Source: Hippasteria phrygiana (taxonomy: Eukaryota > Echinodermata > Asteroidea > Valvatida > Goniasteridae). Taken from it: a stretch of DNA of 64,000 nucleotides. How positions within the stretch are numbered: position 1 is the stretch's first letter; each line of letters opens with the position of its first letter. Positions 11,480-23,388 of the stretch are shown piece by piece. The notes under the pieces are model-generated. The model did no database searches. It had not been told where the DNA came from and saw only the letters and a program-made list of their open reading frames with translations. Position numbers and translations under genes: made by a program. The stretch spans positions 1,984,001 through 2,048,000 of the forward strand of contig JAZGUH010000207.1 in assembly GCA_037893225.1 (NCBI GenBank), in the 5' to 3' direction.

Positions 11480-12150
11480 TATAAAACATTCAGTGCAGAA
11501 TACGAAAACGCAAAATGAACAAAGAACACAAAAATACTGTGCGCTCGCCGTAAAAAGTAGGATATCGAAATAAATGAACAACTCGGAAATAAATGAACAA
11601 CTCGGAAATAAATGAACAACTCGGAAATAAACGAACAACTCAAAAATAAACGAATACTACAGAAATATATCAGCGGAACTTAACGAGACAATCCGAATAC
11701 CCGAAACTGCACTAGTCTTGGATCCAAGACGTGCTTAGTGGACGGTGCGGTGTTGCTACGCGGCCGGCCGCGCGCGCGGCAGGCAGGGCCAGTGATCCTT
11801 CTCATCATCGCGCGCGCTTCTTCACCACGAGGACGTCTTAACAAAGACTAAGTGTCACAACCTCATTCCAGGGGGCTCGCGCCTTGGCTATGGTCGAGGA
11901 GGTGTACAGTTACCTTTGAGATTGAGGTTGGTGGCGCGGAAATACGGACTATACGACGGCAACGTTAATACATCATCATCTCGGTCTGAAAATAAACTGG
12001 ACATTTAACTTTTCATCCGAATTGTAAGTAAACATTAGTCCCTCAATCTTAATCTTTAATGCGTACTTGTATCTCAGATGGCTCATCGAGTAATTTCGTA
12101 GCCGTTTTAAAGGGTGAAATTCGATGTTGTTTTTGCAAAGTGGCATAGCC

Positions 12151-12319
12151 ATAGACCTTATCGCAAATACCGCCTGGATGAGACGTCACAATGGTTACTA
12201 CTAAAAGTACTAGGATTTTGGAAAGAAACGCGCACAAAAATCGCTCCCATTTCCTTCCCACAATCCCTTGTGACCATTGTGACGTCTCAACCAGGCGGTA
12301 TTTGCGATATGGTCTATAG
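12151..12319 (-). mobile_element. Hairpin MITE with uninterrupted centre (empty site)
   Basis: TIRs read ATAGACCTTATCGCAAATAC and GTATTTGCGATATGGTCTAT, with GACGTCACAATGG and its complement inside. This is the intact form of the element that in the left arm is split by the 3.6-kb insertion (left parts 4816-4857 and 8454-8582). It therefore records the pre-insertion site. Confidence 0.8.
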
Positions 12320-12544
12320 ACTAATCTGACGAGCAAAATTAGAAGCCATCTTTGGGTACCCAATCGAGCGGTACCATACACGCGCTCTCGTCATACGCGT
12401 GCACTCATTGCGCCTTTGACCAATAGGATTGCCAAACTAAACACGCGCCTCAAAAGTAAGAACGCGTATGGCGCGCGAGCGCAGTACCGCCCGATTGGGT
12501 ACCCAAAGATGGCTTCTAATTTTGCTCGTTGGATTAGTCTATAG
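12314..12544 (-). mobile_element. Hairpin MITE, right-arm copy
   Basis: Mirror of 4585-4820 with small indels in the alternating CG loop. Confidence 0.8.
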
Positions 12545-12550
12545 CCAGGC

Positions 12551-13623
12551 CTAGTCCGAGTAAATTGGACCCTTCATATCGCCTTTTTTAACATTTGGAC
12601 ATGATCTGGCGATAGTAGGGTCCAAGTCGATTGCGCGATAGAGAATGGCCAAAAATTCAATCCAAACAAAAAACATCAGAATTCAACCTTACAACGGCCA
12701 CCAAAATACTAGATACGCCACCACCTGAACAAGTGGGGTTCCATGATCAGATAAATGTACCAAGGTTTACTTAACATCCAAATGAAATGTTACCGTTTAA
12801 TTCCCAGAGACCCCGCAGAACATGTCTTTTCGCTTTTTGGGAGTTCAAATAGTGACTCCTCCATCTTGCATGACGTACGTCACCCTGATGCGCAGCGCCC
12901 GCATGCACCTAGTCTAGGTTCCAAGACGTTCTTAGCGGTGCGACGTATAGCGCGCACGGCCGGCCGACCGCCCTTTCGCTACACATACACACGCCAAGGC
13001 GTGTGTTTGTGTTTGTGTAGCTAGAGGGCGCTGCCGTGCGCGCTGTACGTCGCACCGCGCTAAGGACGTCTTGGAACCAAGACTAGCATGCACCGCGCGA
13101 CAACCTGTTTATGCCGGCGACTGTTTCGTGAAGAATTTCCTACCCCATGACGCGCGTGCAACCTCGAATCAATATACTACACATGCTACATGTATAACTC
13201 TATGATCTACACACGAACACGTACAGCGACCGTTTTACCACTCGCGAAACAGTCGCCGGCAGGTTGTCGGGCGGTGCACATGCGGGCGCTGCGCATCAGG
13301 GTGACGTCATGCACGGTCGAGGGGTACTGTCACTATTCGAACTACGTACTGACTGACTACAAAAAAGCGAAAAGACATGTTCTGCGGGGGTCTCTGGGAA
13401 TGAAACGGTAAAATTTCACTTTTTATTTTGATGTTAAGTAAACCTTGGTACATTCATCTGATCATGGAACTCCACTTGTTCAGGTGGTGGCGTATCTAGT
13501 ATTTTGGTGGCCGTTGTAAGGTTGAATTCTGATGTTTTTTGTTTAGATTGAATTTTTGGCCATTCTCTTTCGCGCAATCAACTTGGACCCTACTATCGCC
13601 AGATCATGTCCAAATGTTAAAAA
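12551..13623 (-). mobile_element. Foldback element, right arm
   Basis: Mirror of 3506-4578 with the same truncation against the RT fragment. Confidence 0.8.
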
Positions 13624-14574
13624 ACTGTTGAATCACATCTGGAGAGATTACGTCTGACGAATCCAAGTGTTCTATTTGCCCTACTTACCATTTGATTAAT
13701 GTGGAGAGACCATGACAAATCTTTTGAAATTTCAACTCCAAGGTATGGGTGGTTGCATACTACAGAAAGGTTAACATCCGTCATTCTGTAGGTGTTATCA
13801 TGATAATTTTTGCTTCTTGTCATATGCAGGGCGTGACATTTCTGTGGATTAAATGACATCCGCCATTGATGAGACCAAGTCACAAGGCTATCCAGGTCTT
13901 TTTGGAGTTGTCGTTGGTCATTAAGATTATCAATGCGACAAAATAATAAACAATCATCAAATTACTTGATTTTAGTGTCTTTGCTAATGTTGTCACCAAT
14001 GTCGTTGATGTAGAGTAGAAACATCAATGGGCCTAAAACAGTGCCCTGAGGTACTCCTGATGTAACTGGTGTAGGGTCTGATGTTTCTCCATCTACAACT
14101 ACTTGCTGGGTTCTGTTGGTTAACCATGTTCTGATCCATGTATGTCAAAGTGTTACCTCCAATCCCGTAATGGTCTACTTTATGAAGTAATCTCTCAAGA
14201 GCTACGGTGTAAAATGCTTTGCTAAAGTCAAGCACCTGGACATCTATCTGAGCTTTTTTATTTTGATCTAGATGACGATGGATTTCTTCCATAGTGTTTA
14301 CGAGTTGAGTTTCACACGAATGATGTTTAAGAAACCCGTGCTGGTACTCCTTTATAACATCATGATCTTCAACATGGGCCATGATATGATGAAAGAGGAT
14401 ATGTTCTAGTAGTTTACAAGCTACTGATGTGAGGGAGACTGGTCTGTAGTTGTTTGGTGATGATCGGTCCCCCTTTTTGTAAACTGGGCAAACATTGGCT
14501 GATAACCAGTCACTTGGCAGATTACCAGTTTGTAGAGATTGGTTAAAAATCATTGTCAGAATTGGTGCAATCCG
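13616..14574 (-). pseudogene. Non-LTR retrotransposon reverse transcriptase fragment, right arm
   Basis: Mirror copy of 2555-3513 with the same frame change, the same stop before FDDC and the same truncation at both ends. Only a few substitutions separate the copies (for example CHALHM here against CHTLHM). Because the lesions are shared, the retrotransposon was already dead when the arms were copied. Confidence 0.88.
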
Positions 14575-14904
14575 GTACTTTTGCTATTTTAGATTTTGCT
14601 GGAAAAAGAACACAGGAAATTCATTTGTGTGGTAGGCCCTACATTGTTAAAAGTGAACTGCGGACATGTATTTTTTTAAAAGATGACCGTGCGCTAGGGC
14701 TGACGATATTGATTTTTTTCGAGTCTATTTTTTTACCTTGCGATATCGCCGATATGGCGATAAAATCGTCAACAAATTTCAGCATGATTAAAAATGTCGC
14801 AAAAGTTTGTTCATAACTACATAATCGGCGGACGTGTTTGTCGCCAGTCATTGTTTGAGGCCGTTCTTAGGCCAGCAAACAATATTGAGAAACGGCGTAG
14901 TCTA

Positions 14905-15034
14905 AAGGCCTGCGTCGTTTCACACTCGTTTCGCGCAAACCTACCTCAGCCAACCCCAGGGCGAGCTCGCCCCGGGGTTAGGCATGAGCATTTCCGGGGC
15001 CGCCCCCGAGATTTTGTCTAGTGTGAAAAGGCCT
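14905..15034 (-). mobile_element. Right-arm copy of hairpin MITE, internally deleted
   Basis: Mirror of 2065-2222. The segment with GGGTTGAACTCGGCGCTC next to one terminus is missing here, so only one TIR is complete. This is an arm-specific deletion. Confidence 0.75.
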
Positions 15035-15158
15035 AGCTTAGTCTGGGGATGTCTGGATCAAAGCCTTTTCTTTGTTACCGCCACCAGCCAGAGCCATTAC
15101 CCTATACACAGATTATTGTTACCTAACATACCTCTCTAGATTTCTTATGAACGACACT

Positions 15159-15182
15159 GGGGGGGGGGGGGGGGGGGGGGGG
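15159..15182 (+). repeat. Poly-G tract (24 nt)
   Basis: Mirror of the poly-C tract at 1889-1911, one base longer as given here. Confidence 0.95.
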
Positions 15183-17142
15183 TGGTGTCTTTTTCCCACA
15201 TATCGTGCTTCAAATGGCCAAAGCTGGGCTGGCTAATTTGCATGTGAATGAAGTGCGGAGTATGCTGATTGTTTAGACATTTAGAACGTTTTAATAGATT
15301 TTGCATCTTATCGCAGATTTACTGACAGCTCAAGTGGTCCATTATTATAAATTTAGACTTTAAAACTGAACAAATTGCAATTAAGAAATTAATAGGCGCA
15401 TTATTTACACTATGAATAAAAAGTTCGAAAGGATGATGTCACTTCGACTTGAACCTCGGGGGGGTCGGGTTTGGGGTGGGGGCGGGCGGGTGGGTTAGAT
15501 CAGGTCGGGGGTTATCAATTGATAGGCGCATTATTCATGCATCAAGTTATTTAAACCTATGTACATACCAAGAGATGAATACTGTATCATACAGGTAGTA
15601 CATTACACACACAATGTACATGTACTTCAGAATCATATGCATTGTACACAAGATAAATGTAGTACACTGTTTCAGGAAACTGGCCTTATACATCCCTTTA
15701 GAGTGAGTATTTAAGCGATTTAAAGTTAATGAAAGTCAGGTTTGAATAATTGTTTTTAGATGAAAAAAAAAAAAATAAAAAAATAAAAACGTGATTTGTA
15801 TTAGTGATTTTTTAGATTTTTTTCCAGTGATTTAAATCATGATTTAAATCAATGATTCATTGGAATTACCAAACTAGTTAGCGACATTACAAACCAACAG
15901 GTACATATGCCATAGATAAAGGGCAGGGTTTTAGTTTTGAGGGAAATTTTGTGGTAAAGCAGAGATGAGGACGACAAAACGCAATGCGAAAATAAAGATG
16001 GCGATCACCACGACGCACAGTAAACACGCAAAACCGCATTCATTCGCATAGCAACTGCCGTAAAGCGCGTATAAAAATTGCATTTTCTACTGAAATAAAC
16101 TGTTCAAAATTTAAAAAAACGATGTCAATAGAATTGAGAGAAGTCTGCTTTAGGTAGAAAAAGTCATTTTGGAATGAGAAAAAATACCCTTGCTTCTAAT
16201 TTCATCAAAACTAAAGAGGGGCCCTACACTACACAATCGCCAAAAAAAAAGAGGTCCACACAAAGCAGGAGATAAACTTTATGTGGACTTGCACATGTCC
16301 ACATCAGGTTTCCCCCTCTATGAAAAAGGGCTTCAGAGACATTTTTGGGTTAGTGTTATTGGTCATTGTTGCAGTTTTCAGAAATGGGCGGATTTGGGGG
16401 TTAGTTTTTTATAGGAAATATCATTCCACTGACCTGTTCAAAGTTTTGCGTTGTTAGAAAAACGAGAGAAAAACTACGCTCGTTTTTCAACCGTCGGGCG
16501 GATGGCAGCCTTTATTCAAGGCGCACATGGCTATCTGGGTTTGTGACGCGCCCCGGATATGCCATGGCGCCATCACACCTGGTGCCATCATTTCACAGGA
16601 TGATTGAGACTACTATTAACTTACAGTCTACTAAGGTATATCGTAATAATTCAGTAAAAAGAAATTGGAGGATTGCCAATTGTGTACACTACATTTAAGC
16701 CTCAGGGGATCACGGTCAAAAAAGAGTGTTCATGGCACAAGTAACATTCAGCTTTTGTCTCCATTTTTCTTGACTACATGAAAACAAAGGAAAGTCCACA
16801 CTAAAGTACATGTACAGGGTGGACTTGTGGTGTCATAGCCAAACTATTAGGCCTGTTCCGGGTATCCGGGTACCCGAATGCCGGCTTCAATACCCGGATC
16901 CATTTGTCCGGTTCTGGTACCCAAAACTTTAAGGTGAAAAATTCATAGTAAAATTTCAGACCAAAAATAAGTAAATAAATAAAGACAAATTTATCCATTT
17001 CCAACTCTGTTTCGACCCAAAAGATCCGAACGGTCTGGCGGTGTTTTGAAAACAATGCGTCAACCAAAATGCAGTGAATGAAAATTGTCAATAATGTGGC
17101 TGACCAATATGCTGTTTATATCTTATCTTGGCTATCTTGTTG

Positions 17143-17315
17143 AGCCCGGTTCATACTTCATGCGAATGCGAAGCGAATTTTGCGTCATGAAACATTCGCA
17201 GCGAAGCTTCGCACAAGTTGAAATGTGTTCAACTTTTGCGAATTCGCAGCGCGAATGATTGGTGTTGACGTCATAAATTCGCTTTGCATTCGCATGAAGT
17301 ATGAATTACCGGGCT
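17143..17315 (+). mobile_element. Palindromic MITE, TIR AGCCCGGTTCATACTTCATG (copy 1)
   Basis: Begins AGCCCGGTTCATACTTCATG and ends CATGAAGTATGAATTACCGG then GCT. About 173 bp with internal TTCGCAGCGAAGCTTCGC self-complementarity. Other copies are at 20603-20775 (unit 2) and 41279-41396 (diverged and shorter). Non-coding. Confidence 0.82.
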
Positions 17316-18071
17316 TTACTCTTTCAATGGAATGTGAGCTGCGGTTTTTACACTGCGACGGAACTCCGCGGTATGATCAAAGAGCGGGTGGGAATATTGA
17401 TCTTGAGAAAGTGAATGTTGTTCAGATACTGGGGCAGCGGAAATGGTCAGTACTCTCAGTATTACAGGTATTTGCTTGGAGTAATTTATTTGATGGTGTG
17501 TGATTATTTGAATGCACAGGCCTACAAACTATAGGCCCCAAGTATTGAGACATCCGCCTTTGAACTTGCCGCACGTTACTGGTAATGTATGCATTTAGCG
17601 TGGCACATTCTTGCTTTGTCAAATTCGTGAATAGGACTTAATTTACGATGATCTCACCGTACTTCCAACTCCAAATCAAATGGATGCCACGCCACCACAA
17701 TAATTATGAGAGATGATTGGTTGAATAATGAGTTAGTTTGGATCCTTCAAAACTCCATAAATTATACGTTTTGCTAAAAAATGACTGGTAATCAAGATAT
17801 AAAAAAATAATTAAACTAGTTACATTGAATCATCCGCTGTTTTATATAAAGAAAACAAGATCCCCACTCCCCCCCCCCAAAAAAAAGAAAAGAAATAAGA
17901 GATAATAAGAGATAATAAATAGAAGGTAGTTAACGCCCCCAAAAAATGGGCCCCCATTCTTAAGATCAGACATAAGTTTTTAAGATCTTATACACTTTAT
18001 GTCTTGGCCATCTGCTATACAACATCCAATGATTTAACCAAGTGACGCAAACTATACATGTACTTTGCCAA

Positions 18072-19204
18072 TGAGTGAACGCAAAAAAAAAACTAAAACA
18101 GGTCCCCATTCTTAAGATCGGACATACATGTAGGCCTATGTTTTTGAAGATCATCATTCGGTGTCATACACTTTACGTCTTGCCCAGAGGTCCTCTTTGT
18201 CATTTCCGAAGCCTAAAAAACCCCCCAAATCAACAAAATTATATTAAATACAAGTTAATTCGCCAAGTTCACAAGAATGGCCACCCCACCAAAAAAATGA
18301 AAGAAAAGTTTATATTAATGATAGTTGTTCAAAAATCTATCGGGTTATCGCTGGGAAATCATAGGCCTACATGTACATGTACTTCCAATGTGGGAAGTAG
18401 GCCTACATGTACATGTACATGTACATGCGGATCAATTTTTTTAACGAGCCCAAACATGCGTCATGATTTCTCATCAACTTAATTTAAAAAAGGAATTCGT
18501 ATATCCAACAAAACCTATCGCGCGGGGTACGAGTTGTCTTAATTAGAGGTACTAGTTGGCGCAGGTACGAGTTGGCGCAGGTACGAGTTGGCGCAGGTAC
18601 GAGTTGGCGAAGGTACGAGTTGGCGAAGGTACGAGTTGGCGAAGGTACGAGTTGGCGAAGGTACGAGTTGGCGAAGGTACGAGTTGGCGAAGGTACGAGT
18701 TGGCGAAGGTACGAGTTGTGCGACTTGTCTGGGGTACGAGTTGTCTGGGGTACAAGTTAAGACAACTCGTACCGCGTGATAGGTTTTGGTGGATATATAC
18801 GAACTCCTTTTTAAAATTAAGTTGATGAGAAATCATGACGCATGTTTGGGCTCGTTAAAAAAAATTGATCCGCTTGTACATGTACATGTAGGCCTACTTC
18901 CCACATTGGAAGTACATGTACATGTAGGCCTATGATTTCCCAGCGATATAACCCGATAGATTTTTGAACAACTATCATTAATATAAACTTTTCTTTCCTT
19001 TTTTTGCGGGGGGCGGGGGCCATTCTTGTGAACTGGGCGAATTAACTTGTATAATTTAGTTTATTTAGGTTTTTTTTTTTAGGCTTTGGAAATGACAAGA
19101 CGTAAAGTGTATGACACCGAATGATGATCTTCAAAAACTTAGTCCTACATGTATGTCCGATCTTAAGATTGGTGACCTGTTTTAGTTTTTTTTGCATTCA
19201 CTCA
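18072..19204 (+). mobile_element. Foldback element with central 16-bp minisatellite (copy 1)
   Basis: TIRs of about 480 bp start TGAGTGAACGCAAAAA and end TTTTTGCATTCACTCA. They include GTGTCATACACTTTACGTC and its complement, TACATGTACATGTAC words and GATTTCTCATCAACTTAATT. The centre (18548-18718) is an array of about 11 units of 16 bp (GGTACGAGTTGGCGAA or -GCGCA). No transposase frame. Confidence 0.85.
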
Positions 19205-19307
19205 CTAGGAAAAGGCCCAAACACCTAAAAAGAAAAAAATCGTGAAAATATTCGAAACAAAAACGAAGTTTCTTGGTTTATTTTGCCGTAAGAATTGGTC
19301 TAGACTC

Positions 19308-19475
19308 CTTTTCCACGTTCGCAATACAACTGTTCATGGTATTGTATACTGACATCGCATGACTATGCGTAGAGTCTATCAATTGAGTACATATGTATAT
19401 GAGCCCGACGTCTAGACTCTTTTTCCACGTTAGCAATACAAATGTTCGTGGTATACTGATATTGCATGACTGTGC
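19308..19475 (+). repeat. Local direct repeat (2 x ~80 bp) at the duplication junction
   Basis: GTCTAGACTC followed by TTCCACGTTCGCAATACAA and a GACATCGCATGACTATGC block occurs at about 19308 and again at 19408. It lies exactly between unit 1 and unit 2, so it may mark the exchange point. Confidence 0.7.
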
Positions 19476-20602
19476 ATGAAAAAATACCCTTGCATCTTAT
19501 TTCATCAAAACTAAAGAGGGGCCCTACACTACACAATCGCCAAAAAAAAAGAGGTCCACACGAAGCAGGAGATAAACTTTATATGGACTTGCACATGTCC
19601 ACATCAGGTTTCCCCCTCTATGAAAAAGGGCTTCAGAGGCATTTTTGGGTTAGTGTTATCTGTCGCAAAATGAAGTGGAACACTTACAGGCAGTGTACAT
19701 GATTGGTCATTGTTGCAGTTTTCAGAAATGGGCGGATTTGGGGGTTAGTTTTTTTATAGGAAATATCATTCCACTGACCAGTTCAAAGTTTTGCGTTGTT
19801 AGATAGCGAAAAAAACGAGAGAAAAACTACGCTCGTTTTCAACCGTCGGGCGGATGGCAGCCTTTATTCAAGGCGCGCATGGCTATCTGGGTTTGTGACG
19901 CGCCCCGGATATGCCATGGCGCCATCATGTCCGGGGCGCGCCATGAGTAACGGCTACAGGGCAGTTTTCCAACGATTTCCAGCTGGAAATCGTTGGAAAA
20001 CGAATATTCATTTCCACTTTGCTTGACAACGACAGCACACCTGGTGCCATCATTTCACAGGATGATTGAGACTACTATTAACTTACAGTCTACTAAGGTA
20101 TATCGTAATAATTCAGTAAAAAGAAATTGGAGGATTACCAATTGTGTACACTACATTTAAGCCTCAGGGGATCACGGTCAAAAAAGAGTGTTCATGGCAC
20201 AAGTAACATTCAGCTTTTGTCTCCATTTTTTTAACTTCATGAAAACAAAGGAAAGTCCACACTAAAGTACATGTACAGGGTGGACTTGTGGTGTCATAGC
20301 CAAACTATTAGGCCTGTTCCGGGTATCCGGGTACCCAAATGCCGGCTTCAATACCCGGATCCATTTTTCCGGTTCGGGTACCCGAAACTTAAGGTGAAAA
20401 ATTCAAAGTAAAATTTCAGACCAAAAATAAGTAAATAAATAAAGACAAATTGATCCATTTCCAACTCTGTTTCGACCCAAAAGATCCGAACGGTCTGGCG
20501 GTGTTTTGAAAACAATGCGTCAACCAAAATGCAGTGAATGGAAATTGTCAATAATGTGGCCGACCAATATGCTGTTTATATCTTATCTTGGCTATCTTGT
20601 TG

Positions 20603-20775
20603 AGCCCGGTTCATACTTCATGCGAATGCGAAGCGAATTTTGCGTCATGAAACATTCGCAGCGAAGCTTCGCACAAGTTGAAATGTGTTCAACTTTTGCG
20701 AATTCGCAGCGCGAATGATTGGCGTTGACGTCATCAATTCGCTTTGCATTCGCATGAAGTATGAATTACCGGGCT
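20603..20775 (+). mobile_element. Palindromic MITE (copy 2, in duplication unit 2)
   Basis: Same element as 17143-17315, carried by the segmental duplication rather than by a new insertion. Confidence 0.82.
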
Positions 20776-21530
20776 TTACTCTTTCAATGGAATGTGAGCT
20801 GCGGTTTTTACACTGCGACGGAACTCCGCGGTATGATCAAAGAGCGGGTGGGAATATTGATCTTGAGAAAGTGAATGTTGTTCAGATACTGGGGCAGCGG
20901 AAATGGTCAGTACTCTCAGTATTACAGGTATTTGCTTGGAGTAATTTATTTGATGGTGTGTGATTATTTGAATGCACAGGCCTACAAACTATAGACCCCA
21001 AGTATTGAGACATCCGCCTTTGAACTTGCCGCACGTTACTGGTAATGTATGCATTTAGCGTGGCACATTCTTGCTTTGTCAAATTCGTGAATAGGACTTA
21101 ATTTACGATGATCTCACTGTACTTCCAACTCCAAATCAAATGGATGCCACGCCACCACAATAATTATGAGAGATGATTGGTTGAATAATGAGTTAGTTTG
21201 GATCCTTCAAAACTCCATAAATTATACGTTTTGCTAAAAAATGACTGGTAATCAAGATATAAAAAAATAATTAAACTAGTTACATTGAATCATCCGCTGT
21301 TTTAAATAAAGAAAACAAGATCCCCACTCCCCCCCCCCAAAAAAGGAAAAGAAATAAGAGATAATAAGAGATAATAAATAGAAGGTAGTTAACGCCCCAA
21401 AAAAATGGGCCCCCATTCTTAAGATCAGACATAAGTTTTTAAGATCTTATACACTTTATGTCTTGGCCATCTGCTATACAACATCCAATGATTTAACCAA
21501 GTGACGCAAACTATACATGTACTTTGCCAA

Positions 21531-22869
21531 TGAGTGAACGCAAAAAAAAAACTAAAACAGGTCCCCATTCTTAAGATCGGACATACATGTAGGCCTATGT
21601 TTTTGAAGATCATCATTCGGTGTCATACACTTTACGTCTTGCCCAGAGGTCCTCTTTGTCATTTCCGAAGCCTAAAAAAAAACCCAAATCAACAAAATTA
21701 TATTAAATACAAGTTAATTCGCCAAGTTCACAAGAATGGCCACCCCCCCAAAAAAATGAAAGAAAAGTTTATATTAATGATAGTTGTTCAAAAATCTATC
21801 GGGTTATCGCTGGGAAATAATAGGCCTACATGTACATGTACTTCCAATGTGGGAAGTAGGCCTACATGTACATGTACATGTACATGCGGATCAATTTTTT
21901 TAACGAGCCCAAACATGAGTCATGATTTCTCATCAACTTAATTTAAAAAAGGAATTCGTATATCCAACAAAACCTATCGCGCGGGGTACGAGTTGTCTTA
22001 ATTAGAGGTACTAGTTGGCGCAGATACTAGTTGGCGCAGATACTAGTTGGCGCAGGTACGAGTTGGCGCAGGTACGAGTTGGCGCAGGTACGAGTTGGCG
22101 CAGGTACGAGTTGGCGCAGGTACGAGTTGGCGCAGGTACGAGTTGGCGCAGGTACGAGTTGGCGCAGGTACGAGTTGGCGCAGGTACGAGTTGGCGAAGG
22201 TACGAGTTGGCGAAGGTACGAGTTGGCGAAGGTACGAGTTGGCGAAGGTACGAGTTGGCGAAGGTACGAGTTGGCGAAGGTACGAGTTGGCGAAGGTACG
22301 AGTTGGCGAAGGTACGAGTTGGCGAAGGTACGAGTTGGCGAAGGTACGAGTTGGCGAAGGTACGAGTTGGCGAAGGTACGAGTTGTGCGACTTGTCTGGG
22401 GTACGAGTTGTCTGGGGTACAAGTTAAGACAACTCGTACCGCGCGATAGGTTTTGGTGGATATATACGAACTCATTTTTAAAATTAAGTTGATGAGAAAT
22501 CATGACGCATGTTTGGGCTCATTAAAAAATTTTTATCCGCATGTACATGTACATGTAGGCCTACTTCCCACATTGGAAGTACATGTACATGTAGGCCTAT
22601 GATTTCCCAGCGATATAACCCGATAGATTTTTGAACAACTATCATTAATATAAACTTTTTTTTTCTTTTTTTTTTGGGGGGGGGGGGGGGGCATTCTTGT
22701 GAACTTGGCGAATTAACTTGTATAATTTAGTTTATTTTAAAAAAAATTTTAGGCTTTGGAAATGACAAGACGTAAAGTGTATGACACCGAATGATGATCT
22801 TCAAAAACTTAGGCCTATGTCCGATTTTAAGATTGGTGACCTGTTTTAGTTTGTTTTTGCGTTCACTCA
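21531..22869 (+). mobile_element. Foldback element with central 16-bp minisatellite (copy 2)
   Basis: Same element in duplication unit 2. The central array (22006-22385) has about 24 units: the first part uses GCGCA-type units and the second part GCGAA-type units, so two variant blocks have expanded separately. The 150-residue open frames across it read through in several frames on both strands and are repeat artefacts. Confidence 0.85.
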
Positions 22870-23217
22870 CTAGAAAAAGGCCCAAACACCTGAAAAGAAA
22901 AAAATTGTGAAAATATTCGAAACAAAAACGAAGTTTCTTGGTTTATTTTGCCGTAAGAATTGGTCTAGTATAATACAGTCGCTAAACAAAAATTGGTGTG
23001 CTTCAGCTACTGTAGCAGGATTATTTACATACAAAACGACTGAAATTGCGCCTACATGAAGCTTTTTGTGCAATTTGGTACCCGTACTTCGTTTTTATGG
23101 CATGTCAGCCGAAGTAGTTTTGGAACCACCCAGCTGTTTCACGCCAACCCCACCATGCCTGAAAAGCTGATTTTCGTGTGACGAATTTGTTGCTTTTATT
23201 TGCTGAAACACACGAAT

Positions 23218-23388
23218 ATGGCTATATTTGTGTGCGTTAGCATTCGTACAGCGAAGAAGGTTGTTAAGCCGTGGTACGCTAGAACAGTGGCAGATAGTTC
23301 GACGAAGTTGTGTGATGTTTTTTCACAATTCGCCAGCAGTGAATTTGACCAAGGAAATGACATTGGTGATAAATACCAGATGACCCTG
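23218..23388 (+). other. Possible first or internal coding exon of an unknown host gene
   Basis: ATG at 23218 opens 57 codons without a stop (MAIFVCVSIRTAKKVVKPWY at the start, GDKYQMTL at the end). The open frame runs to CTG followed by GTGAGTAG, a good eukaryotic splice donor, in phase 0. The sequence is not part of any repeat I could see, unlike its neighbours. I do not recognise the protein. No matching acceptor or next exon was found, so this is only a candidate. It could equally be a chance frame; 57 codons is not rare. Confidence 0.25.

Larger units (their letters stand above)
11480..16966 (-). repeat. Right arm of giant imperfect palindrome
   Basis: Reverse complement of 1-9193. The boundary nearest the centre is at 11480 (matching 9193). 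The outer match to base 1 is at 16966. The arm overlaps the first unit of the direct duplication that begins at 16177, so the outer sequence also matches a second place, 20426 back to about 19476. The RT fragment differs from the left copy by only a few substitutions, for example two residues in the 88-residue segment 13617-13883. Confidence 0.92.
16177..19303 (+). repeat. Direct duplication, unit 1
   Basis: Matches 19476-22966 in the same orientation with about 98% apparent identity; the offset is 3299 bp at the start and 3460 bp after about 16.6 kb. Unit 1 lacks roughly 160 bp around 16580 that unit 2 and the left palindrome arm retain, and it has a shorter central minisatellite. Its beginning is also part of the right palindrome arm. 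It ends at TGGTCTAG. Confidence 0.9.
19476..22966 (+). repeat. Direct duplication, unit 2
   Basis: Second copy of the unit. It keeps the ~100-bp AACGATTTCCAGCTGGAAAT palindrome at about 19966-20000 that unit 1 lost, matching the left arm at 430-470. Open frames seen here (for example 20685-20963) recur in unit 1 but carry no domain I recognise and overlap MITEs. Confidence 0.9.

Noticed and set aside
14553..15021. Plus-strand open frames antisense to the RT flank
   Set aside because: They overlap hairpin MITEs and exist only because the mirror strand is GC-rich; no motif.
1..16966. The palindrome as a simple assembly or chimeric-read artefact
   Set aside because: Several arm-specific indels, including a precise transposon insertion with an empty partner site, are hard to create by artefact; not fully excluded without raw reads.
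18548..18718. CRISPR-like array
   Set aside because: Units are contiguous 16-bp repeats without spacers, in eukaryotic foldback DNA.
22011..22503. Open frames of 126-158 codons in the 16-bp array
   Set aside because: Overlapping frames on both strands with the same 16-residue periodicity; minisatellite artefact.
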